DNA from: CAZYME01 sp964648115
GTDB taxonomy: Bacteria > Pseudomonadota > Gammaproteobacteria > Legionellales > Legionellaceae
Direction of reading: 5' to 3'
Assembly: GCA_964648115.1 (NCBI GenBank)
Contig: CAZYME010000009.1
Coordinates: 9,656 to 73,655, forward strand
DNA: 64,000 nucleotides
Shown: positions 57,819 through 64,000 of the stretch, one piece after another
Layout: every line of letters begins with the position of its first letter
Numbering within the stretch: position 1 is the first letter of the stretch
Translations under genes and position numbers: made by a program
Notes under the pieces: model-generated
The model's input: only the letters and a program-made list of their open reading frames with translations
The model's database searches: none
What the model was told of the DNA's origin: nothing

Positions 57819-60005
57819 TTAAGACAAATCCATTGGATCAACGTCCATATTCCAGCGTACATCTTTACTCATTTTATTGACCGCTAACCAGTCACGTATA
57901 TCCGTTAAGGCTGTCTTTAGTTTTTTTCGAGAAGGTGACTTCACCAACAACTGCATACGATGCTGACCGGCTTTACGAGCCAATGGCGCGGGAGCTGGGC
58001 CTAAAACACCTATTTCGTTGAGATGAAGTTGCTCTTTTATTGCATGAAGAAACTGCAATACGTTTGATAAGGTCTTACCTTGAGCACGGATCAACGTCAG
58101 AAAATGATAGGGAGGAAGGCTCGCTTGCTGACGCATTACAAGTAATGACTGAGCAAAAGGGTCATAACCTTGTTGGACCAGCAAATTCAATAAGGGATGC
58201 TTAGGCAGATAAGTTTGGATCACAACTTGTCCAGGAAACTCAGCACGACCAGCACGACCAGCAACTTGTGTTAATAACTGCCCTAAACGCTCAAGCGCTC
58301 GAAAATCTTGGTTATAAAATCCATTATCTGTATCCAACACCACAACCAGCGTTAAACGCGGAAAATGATGTCCCTTGGCTAGCATTTGCGTGCCGACAAT
58401 TAATTGCGCATCACCATCATTAATACGCGCTAAGCACGCATCCAAAGCCTGTTTTTTACGTATCTCATCACGATCGATACGCAAGATAGATATAGCTGGA
58501 AATTGCGTGCTTAAAAACTCATGAACACGCTGCGTTCCCGCTCCAACAGGCAACAACTCCCGACTTTGACAGCTTTTGCATTGATGCGGAATAGCTTGTG
58601 TGAGACCGCAATGATGACAAACCAATCGCCCCAAACTGCGATGTAAAGTCAAATGAGAATCGCAGGCCCGACAATCTGCCATCCAACCACATTGATGACA
58701 TAATAAAACTGGCGCAAAACCACGTCGATTGATAAACACTAACACTTGATTTTGCTGATCTAAATGTTCCTTGATAATTGCCAAGGTAGCGCTAGCTAAA
58801 CCATGCTGCAATACCTGATTACGGATATCTAAGATCTGATAATGCAATGGCTGGCTGTTTAATGCCTTTTGGCTTAAACGCAGTAACGTGTACTTATTTA
58901 ATGTGCAATTATGCAAACTTTCTAAACTGGGCGTAGCAGAACCAAGGATAATTGGGATATGGCGAACATGCGCACGCATTAAAGCTGTATCACGCGCCGA
59001 ATAACGTACCCCCTCCATTTGCTTCAAAGAAGTATCATGCTCCTCGTCCACAACAATTAAACCCAACGCAGGCATGGGCGTAAAAATTGCGGCACGAGTG
59101 CCTATCACTAATTTAACGGACTCATCTTGTGCCCATAGCCACGCCAGCTGCCGCTCGGTATCACTCAAACTCGAGTGAATAACGGCCATCGGCTCATTAA
59201 ATCGCTCCCGAAACCGTGCTAATAATTGTGGGGTTAAACCAATTTCAGGGACCAAAACTAACACCTGTCGACCCGCAGCAAGCACTTTGGCTATCACCTG
59301 CAAATACACTTCTGTTTTCCCACTGCCCGTTACACCTTGTAACAAAAAACAGCGGTAAGATTGTAAATCCGTGCAAATAGTCTGAACAGCAACTGCCTGC
59401 TCGGGATTTAAAGGCAATGAGGAACTGAGTGGCGAATTGGACTGTTCCGGCTTCTGGCTTTGTACATGCTTCGCTACAATACCGCGGGTCAATAGCGCCT
59501 CCAACTGAGCCGCATTAAATCCAGCCTGCAATATGGTTTTCTTAGGTAAAGCCGTGGTCTGCTCAGAAAGAAAATCAATCAGCGCATGTTGTTTAGGCGT
59601 GCGAGTCGACAGCAATGCATGCGCCTTCTCTGAGCTCAGACCAAGTTGGTAATAATCACAGCTAGGTAGAGCATTATCCTTATCACCTCGAAATTTTTTA
59701 GGCAAGGCTAATGGTATAACTTCTGACAGAGGTGATTGATAATAGCTACTTACCCATAAGCAAAGCGCCAACAACTCACCAGAAATAAGGGGCTTTTCAT
59801 CAATTATTTTAGCTATCGATTTAGTACTAGCATGGGGATTTTCTGGTAAATTTTTTCCAATCACCACTCCCATACGTGTTTGTTTTCGAAAAGGCACCCA
59901 TACCCGCGCGCCCAGAGAAGGCTCAACATCATCTGCATAGTAGTCAAAATAATCGCGATTGGTATTAGGGATACAAACTTTAAAAACACATCTTAGCTCG
60001 GCCAT
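57819..60005 (-). CDS. priA: Primosomal protein N' (replication restart helicase PriA)
   Basis: 728 residues. N-terminal 3'-DNA-end-binding region, Walker A 'GVTGSGKTEVYL' (224-235), DEAH-type 'VDEEHDTSLKQMEG' (about 320), and the zinc region 'CHQCGWMADCRACDSHLTLH' followed by 'CHHCG' and 'CKSC' with eight Cys, plus helicase motifs V-VI 'QVAGRAGRAEFPGQVVIQT'. Restarts stalled forks. Start overlaps the upstream PTPS-family gene by 13 bases. Confidence 0.97.
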   Translation of the reverse strand: MAELRCVFKVCIPNTNRDYFDYYADDVEPSLGARVWVPFRKQTRMGVVIGKNLPENPHASTKSIAKIIDEKPLISGELLALCLWVSSYYQSPLSEVIPLALPKKFRGDKDNALPSCDYYQLGLSSEKAHALLSTRTPKQHALIDFLSEQTTALPKKTILQAGFNAAQLEALLTRGIVAKHVQSQKPEQSNSPLSSSLPLNPEQAVAVQTICTDLQSYRCFLLQGVTGSGKTEVYLQVIAKVLAAGRQVLVLVPEIGLTPQLLARFRERFNEPMAVIHSSLSDTERQLAWLWAQDESVKLVIGTRAAIFTPMPALGLIVVDEEHDTSLKQMEGVRYSARDTALMRAHVRHIPIILGSATPSLESLHNCTLNKYTLLRLSQKALNSQPLHYQILDIRNQVLQHGLASATLAIIKEHLDQQNQVLVFINRRGFAPVLLCHQCGWMADCRACDSHLTLHRSLGRLVCHHCGLTQAIPHQCKSCQSRELLPVGAGTQRVHEFLSTQFPAISILRIDRDEIRKKQALDACLARINDGDAQLIVGTQMLAKGHHFPRLTLVVVLDTDNGFYNQDFRALERLGQLLTQVAGRAGRAEFPGQVVIQTYLPKHPLLNLLVQQGYDPFAQSLLVMRQQASLPPYHFLTLIRAQGKTLSNVLQFLHAIKEQLHLNEIGVLGPAPAPLARKAGQHRMQLLVKSPSRKKLKTALTDIRDWLAVNKMSKDVRWNMDVDPMDLS

Positions 60006-60484
60006 GTATGGCTCGCCGATTGCCCGGGGGCAGAAAATACTTTTACTACTACGCGCTCAATGCGATGACGTTTTAATTCACTATCGTCTTTAATTAATTC
60101 ATTAACAAACCAACGAGATAACTCTTCCACCGTAATATTGGTTAACGGCATCAGAGTCACATCCTCTTTTAGAAAAGGTATTTTTTTGTGATTAAACGTA
60201 AAATAATAATAGGTCTCATCTTCTGCAAATTGTAAAAACGGGGAGTGTTGAGGCATCAGAAATGTTTGGTTCAACTGCCTACACAAAAGATGAATTCGCT
60301 CTTTGTAATAACGATAATCAAACGTCATTCCATTTTCTTCTACCCATGTAGTTAACGCTAGATAAACCCCATACATATGGCCATGCAAAGGCTCGCGCTC
60401 CGTGGCAGAAAAAATCGTAGTATGACCTGCGGAAAATTTCATCGACTCTTTTTGTAGCTCCACAGTGGTGAGGTATTTAGCCAT
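59993..60484 (-). CDS. 6-pyruvoyl-tetrahydropterin synthase family protein with an ExxHGH motif
   Basis: 163 residues of the PTPS/QueD (COG0720) fold. Zinc His in 'MKFSAGHTT' and 'EPLHGHMYGV'; 'TVEELSRWFVNELIK' is also family-typical. The catalytic Cys of QueD (C-x3-HGH) is absent; Glu stands three residues before HGH (E-x-x-H-G-H), the pattern described for PTPS-III proteins that bypass FolB in folate synthesis. However, the C-terminal pterin-binding Glu (usual E-T after a V-x-V strand) reads 'VKVFSAPGQ'. Gene overlaps priA and follows the MidA-type gene; a FolM-like gene is nearby. Confidence 0.72.
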   Translation of the reverse strand: MAKYLTTVELQKESMKFSAGHTTIFSATEREPLHGHMYGVYLALTTWVEENGMTFDYRYYKERIHLLCRQLNQTFLMPQHSPFLQFAEDETYYYFTFNHKKIPFLKEDVTLMPLTNITVEELSRWFVNELIKDDSELKRHRIERVVVKVFSAPGQSASHTWPS

Positions 60485-60486
60485 AT

Positions 60487-61596
60487 TTATAAACTCGCTC
60501 GTTTGTCTTGTAGTTGAAAGCCGTTTAACGCCAATTCGGTGTTTTTGGTTAGCGCTATTACTTTAAACAATTCGCCCATTTCACTAGGGTGAAGCAATTG
60601 CTTGACTGCTTGCTGACCATTCATTTTTATACGTTCATCAGCAACGCCCTCAAGCAAGCTTAACAAACCATTGGCTAGCAAAAAAGAGGCCTGATTGGTA
60701 AAACCAGCCACATGAAAACCTGCAGCATCGGCGGCTTCTGCCGCGTGTGTAAAATCCACATGCGCAGTAATATCCTGCTCACCAAGATGCACTAATGGGT
60801 TAGGATGAGCAAGATGTCGATAATGACACATCAAAGTCCCGGCATTACGATCAGGATGGTAATATTCATGACGAGGAAAGCCATAATCGATAATGAATAC
60901 CACACCCTTATCCAGCATCGCGTAGCATTGACTGAACCAATCTTCCATAAACAAATTAGCTTCTGACTGATAGGGATAGGCGTCAATGGGAAGAGCCTGC
61001 ACATGCGCTGCTAAACGAGCGTTGGTACAAGGTTTAAATACCTCTTGCAGCTCATCATCTGAGGTTAATGTGATATAGCTTTCTAATAAACCCTCTTCTG
61101 TTTGCATAAAACGGTGTACCGGCATAGCATCAAACACTTCATTAGCAATAACTACTCCACTAAAAGCTTTAGTTGGCCATTGAGAAAGCCATTTTACCCG
61201 GCCCGCCAAGTGGGGCAATTTTGATGCGATTAATTCCCGCTGCCTATCTTGCAAATGCCCGCTAACCTCTAAAATATGGTATTCATGCGGTAAGCAATTT
61301 AAGCGTTCAAGCTGTGTTAAAATATCCACACATAATTGACCAGATCCTGCGCCAAACTCAAATAGAATAGGATTGTCTAAAGGCTCTAATATTTGCAAGC
61401 ATTGGTTAGCCAACGTTTGTCCGAATAAGGGCGTCAGCTCAGGGGCTGTAATAAAATCACCATTCCTCCCAAATTTTTGAGAGCCTGAACTATAATAGCC
61501 AAGATTTGGCATATACAGGGCTTGGTGCATAAATTCTACGAAAGGGATGGTACCTTTTTCGCGCAATGTTGCGCGGATTAAATCGAGTAAGTTCAT
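60487..61596 (-). CDS. MidA/NDUFAF7-type SAM-dependent methyltransferase
   Basis: 369 residues. 'YMPNLGYYSSGSQKFGRNGD' then 'FITAPELTPLFGQTLANQC' and 'LFEFGAGSGQLCVDIL' (SAM loop), 'VVIANEVFDAMPVHRF' and 'FIIDYGFPRHEYYHPDRNAG' are the DUF185/MidA signatures. The mitochondrial homologue methylates an arginine of a complex I subunit; bacterial role unclear. It starts 16 bases from the divergent FolM-like gene. Confidence 0.93.
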   Translation of the reverse strand: MNLLDLIRATLREKGTIPFVEFMHQALYMPNLGYYSSGSQKFGRNGDFITAPELTPLFGQTLANQCLQILEPLDNPILFEFGAGSGQLCVDILTQLERLNCLPHEYHILEVSGHLQDRQRELIASKLPHLAGRVKWLSQWPTKAFSGVVIANEVFDAMPVHRFMQTEEGLLESYITLTSDDELQEVFKPCTNARLAAHVQALPIDAYPYQSEANLFMEDWFSQCYAMLDKGVVFIIDYGFPRHEYYHPDRNAGTLMCHYRHLAHPNPLVHLGEQDITAHVDFTHAAEAADAAGFHVAGFTNQASFLLANGLLSLLEGVADERIKMNGQQAVKQLLHPSEMGELFKVIALTKNTELALNGFQLQDKRASL

Positions 61597-61612
61597 AAGT
61601 GAGGAACATACC

Positions 61613-62356
61613 TTGAATCACGAAAACAAACAAGTAAACCAAGTGGCATTGGTGACAGGCGCAGCTCGTCGCATAGGCGCAAGCATAGCTACACACTTAC
61701 ACCAAGCAGGGTTTCGTGTTGTTATTCATTGCCATCAGTCGCAAAAAGATGCCTTAAAGCTTGCTGAAAAATTGAACAAAAACCGCAAAGATAGCGTGCT
61801 AGTCCTTTCAGCAGATCTGATGAAAATGCCCGAAACCATTGAGCTTATAACACATACTATCCACTGGGCTGGACGCCTTGATTTGCTAGTAAACAATGCT
61901 TCTGTTTTTACCAAGGCTTCGCTAGATGATTCAGAATGGGATCGCCTATTTACCACAAACGTAAAAGCTCCATTTTGGCTAAGCCATGCAGCATATCCAT
62001 ATCTTATGGAGCACCAAGGATCGATTATCAACATCACGGATATTCATGTAAATAAAACGCTAAAAGATTACTCGTCTTATTGCCAATCAAAAGCCGCCTT
62101 GGCAATGCAAACTAAATCCTTAGCACGGGAATTTGCACCTCATGTGCGCGTAAATGCCGTGGCTCCAGGAGCAACTATTTGGCCTGAGTTGGCTAATGAA
62201 CTCAGCGAAGAAATACAAGAAAAGATTATTGCAAGAACACCACTGAAACGACACGGCCACCCCACATTCATTGCACAAGCAGTATTAGCATTAGTGGAAA
62301 ACCCGTTTATTACGGGGCAGATTTTGAGTGTGGATGGAGGGCAGGAGATACTATAG
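61613..62356 (+). CDS. folM: Short-chain dehydrogenase, FolM/pteridine reductase-like
   Basis: 247 residues. 'ALVTGAARRIGASIATHL' is the T-G-x-x-x-R-I-G nucleotide loop typical of pteridine reductases, followed by 'LLVNNASVFTK', catalytic 'DYSSYCQSKAAL' (Y-x-x-x-K) and 'VNAVAPGAT'. FolM reduces dihydrofolate/dihydromonapterin. TTG 61613 with GAGGAA six bases upstream is chosen; an ATG at 61547 would overlap the divergent methyltransferase start region. Close to a PTPS-family gene, suggesting a pterin role. Confidence 0.88.
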   Translation: MNHENKQVNQVALVTGAARRIGASIATHLHQAGFRVVIHCHQSQKDALKLAEKLNKNRKDSVLVLSADLMKMPETIELITHTIHWAGRLDLLVNNASVFTKASLDDSEWDRLFTTNVKAPFWLSHAAYPYLMEHQGSIINITDIHVNKTLKDYSSYCQSKAALAMQTKSLAREFAPHVRVNAVAPGATIWPELANELSEEIQEKIIARTPLKRHGHPTFIAQAVLALVENPFITGQILSVDGGQEIL

Positions 62357-62429
62357 AGAAAATGCCCCCTAATTCTTAATCAGATAGCTGCCAATATCGC
62401 ACGCACCCAATAGTCGAGGGTCATTTCGA

Positions 62430-63041
62430 TTATTTCGGACAGTGGATAACGTTTTTTAAAGTGTCATTCCAGGCAAATTTTGCATCAAAATTCTTCACTA
62501 GAGCGTCTTTGTGAGGGTTACCTAAAAAACCACGCATACCATGTGAAATCATATAATTTGGATAATAACTAGGAGCCCCAATTCTTTTAATTTCAGCACA
62601 AAGCTCTCGTAATGCTTTTGCATTTTTACGAGGGTAGTTTTCCGCACGCTTAAATTTACTTTCAAAACCGGGATATTTCGAGCATTTTGAAACAAAATCC
62701 GTCAACAAGACAATACCAGCTTCATGAGCGGATGGATCTTTTACCCGCTGGCGGTCAAAATCAAAAAATGCATTTGAAAGACGAAATATTTGAACAGCAT
62801 GGGCATAATCATCTTGTGCAACGCATGCCTCTGCGCTGCTCAATAAAGAAGGAGGGGTAAAAGAATTGTCAATTTTTTTCAGCGATACACAGCCTAATTG
62901 TTTTGGCGCATCTGGATTAACTATATGATAATTTGTAATGTTACCATTTTTTGTTTTTACAATTTTAGGGCCTTCTCTATCCCCTGCGACAGCCACACTT
63001 GAAAAAACAAGGAATAAAATAAAAAATTTCATTATCATCAT
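62430..63041 (-). CDS. Uncharacterised secreted protein (203 residues)
   Basis: Signal peptide 1-19 (hydrophobic MIMKFFILFLVF..., A-V-A-G). The mature part is about 184 residues with six Cys spread through it and helical regions 'DDYAHAVQIFRLSNAFFDFD' and 'KNAKALRELCAEIKRIG', suggesting a small helical repeat (Sel1/TPR-like) domain, but no family is certain. Monocistronic. Contains a periplasmic or exported protein of unknown role. Confidence 0.68.
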   Translation of the reverse strand: MMIMKFFILFLVFSSVAVAGDREGPKIVKTKNGNITNYHIVNPDAPKQLGCVSLKKIDNSFTPPSLLSSAEACVAQDDYAHAVQIFRLSNAFFDFDRQRVKDPSAHEAGIVLLTDFVSKCSKYPGFESKFKRAENYPRKNAKALRELCAEIKRIGAPSYYPNYMISHGMRGFLGNPHKDALVKNFDAKFAWNDTLKNVIHCPK

Positions 63042-63213
63042 TCCGTAGTTACCTATTGAGCGATTTAAGACCGAGAAGTATACAAGGATTAGTATCTACC
63101 AAACAATAGTTTTAGGGCAGCTTAGCTCCCATTTCAATAAAATAGTTGTCATTATTAACGGCCAAGTGGTTTTAAAACTTGCTCTATCACTTCTTTATTC
63201 ATTGGTTTAACAC

Positions 63214-63891
63214 CTATAAATCCTCTTTCGTAATCCCCGGCAAAATCTCTATTACCCGGGCCAACCATTTTTTATTATCTGCCCTAACAATCGTATTAAC
63301 GCGGCCATAAATTTTACTGTTTATTTTACAAAGCGTTAACGCGGAAAGCGGTTTATTGCATCGGATTGAAAAAAAAGCTCGATCCCGACCCACAATTTTC
63401 ACCTTATTCGCAATTAACAATTTACCAAAAGGTACATTAGTCGTAAGAACGCCCGTCTTAACTTTTTCTGGCAACTCATTAAAGTTCATCGTAACAACAG
63501 CCGTCTCAACCACCACCTCTTCATTTTTTTCTTGAGCCACCTCTGCATTATTCCTAGCCTGATTCTTATCCAAGAGCATAATGATAATTCGAGAATAGGT
63601 ATTCTTTTCTTCATCTTTTACAGCATAGATTGTCTGGACAATCGGTGAGCGCTGATAATATTTTTCGATACCAGGCGTCATCAGGGGCTGCATCAGCAAA
63701 TAATCATAGGGCTCCGGCAGCATATCTTGCTTAATCGGAGTCCCTGGTAAATGGTTTTTATCCACTTTAGCGAAATTATCCAACAACTGGTGGAACGTAG
63801 TTGTTTCGCTATCAATAAAAGCCTCACCTGCATGTGATACATTCAAAAAATTGACTAGCAGCACACTACATAAGATAAGTCTTTTAATCAT
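63214..63891 (-). CDS. Secreted chorismate-lyase-fold (UbiC-like) protein
   Basis: 225 residues with a signal peptide (1-21, S-H-A-G). The remaining chain reads like the UbiC fold: 'LPEPYDYLLMQPLMTPGIEK' resembles the N-terminal substrate region, 'TTNVPFGKLLIANKVKI' the P-x-G-x-x-L block, and 'KIYGRVNTIVRADNKKWLAR' then 'VIEILPG' the G-R-x-x-x..E-x-L-P end. UbiC is cytoplasmic and 165 residues; this one is exported and 60 longer, with two Cys. Function in ubiquinone synthesis is unlikely for an exported form. Confidence 0.6.
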   Translation of the reverse strand: MIKRLILCSVLLVNFLNVSHAGEAFIDSETTTFHQLLDNFAKVDKNHLPGTPIKQDMLPEPYDYLLMQPLMTPGIEKYYQRSPIVQTIYAVKDEEKNTYSRIIIMLLDKNQARNNAEVAQEKNEEVVVETAVVTMNFNELPEKVKTGVLTTNVPFGKLLIANKVKIVGRDRAFFSIRCNKPLSALTLCKINSKIYGRVNTIVRADNKKWLARVIEILPGITKEDL

Positions 63892-63924
63892 TTTTTGTAG
63901 CTGCTTACTCGGCTCGTCGACGTG

Positions 63925-63998
63925 CCGTGGGGTTTACCCGGGCTAAACAGGTTTTTGGTAAAAACATGTTGCCCCCGTGAAAACCCCGGGAGGGCTGG
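63925..63998. other. GC-rich palindromic stretch at the window end
   Basis: The last hundred bases shift to high GC with an imperfect inverted repeat (aacaggttttt / aaaaacatgtt, 63946-63970) inside a larger one (ggggtttacccggg / cccgtgaaaaccccggg). It contains no gene I can support. It could be a further repeat or poor-quality sequence. Confidence 0.35.
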
Positions 63999-64000
63999 GT

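Overview
The window reads as a chromosomal segment of an intracellular gammaproteobacterium, most probably a member of the Legionellales (Legionella/Coxiella/Berkiella-like). Three things point there. The housekeeping genes are of gammaproteobacterial type and order (rsmA-apaH, ubiE-ubiJ-ubiB-tatA-tatB, rppH-ptsP-lgt-thyA, trxA-rho, a caa3-like cytochrome oxidase locus). Between them sit single genes with eukaryote-directed signatures: an F-box protein, an OTU-type deubiquitinase with an apparent ubiquitin-interacting motif, and a large protein with a SopB/SidF-like CKxxxDR phosphatase loop. Many intergenic gaps are filled by dispersed palindromic repeats. A run of 100 N inside a tandem-repeat gene shows the sequence is a scaffolded draft. 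Species-level identity cannot be read from this window.

Layout. 1-4.7 kb: a partial L,D-transpeptidase, psd, tRNA-Leu(CAG), a glycerophosphodiester phosphodiesterase and an AroE-like dehydrogenase. 4.8-9.4 kb: fumC, rsmE, trxA, a small secreted Cys protein and rho. 9.6-16 kb: ubiD-fre plus a small membrane protein, an MltB-type transglycosylase overlapping a fused msrB-msrA, hspQ, an unknown membrane protein and an M15 peptidase. 16-25 kb: an unknown protein with an internal perfect duplication, a candidate 6S RNA, then a minus-strand run (TraI_2-like protein, apaH, tolC-like, macA-like lipoprotein, ABC ATPase, ABC permease) preceded by rsmA. 25.5-30.5 kb: an accessory block with an unknown protein, the F-box protein, nadD and the CX5R protein. 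30.5-38.4 kb: epmC, an inverted tatC, an unknown protein, tatB, tatA, ubiB, ubiJ, ubiE, small genes, an ArgO/LysE exporter and a Rieske protein. 38.5-44.5 kb: a tetraheme cytochrome c followed by coxB, coxA, ctaG and coxC. 44.6-50.4 kb: a membrane protein, a secreted 11-residue-repeat protein, glmU and a gapped 41-residue-repeat protein. 50.5-56.3 kb: ansA, rppH, ptsP, lgt, thyA. 56.4-64 kb: the permuted OTU protein, pspC with a tiny upstream gene, priA, a PTPS-family protein, a MidA-type methyltransferase, a FolM-like reductase and two secreted unknowns.

How it works together. Respiration and quinone genes dominate the core (ubiD, fre, ubiE, ubiJ, ubiB, the cytochrome oxidase set, the Tat translocase, a Rieske protein), so the cell respires oxygen with ubiquinone. 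Envelope maintenance is covered by psd, lgt, glmU, the transglycosylase and peptidases, and a tripartite MacAB-TolC-like exporter. The accessory genes have no shared operon; most stand alone next to palindromic repeats, and several of these repeats are nested inside one another or, in the MacA-like gene, lie in frame within a coding sequence. No secretion-system structural genes, phage genes, IS transposases or CRISPR arrays were seen, so calling any of these proteins a secreted effector is inference from domain content.
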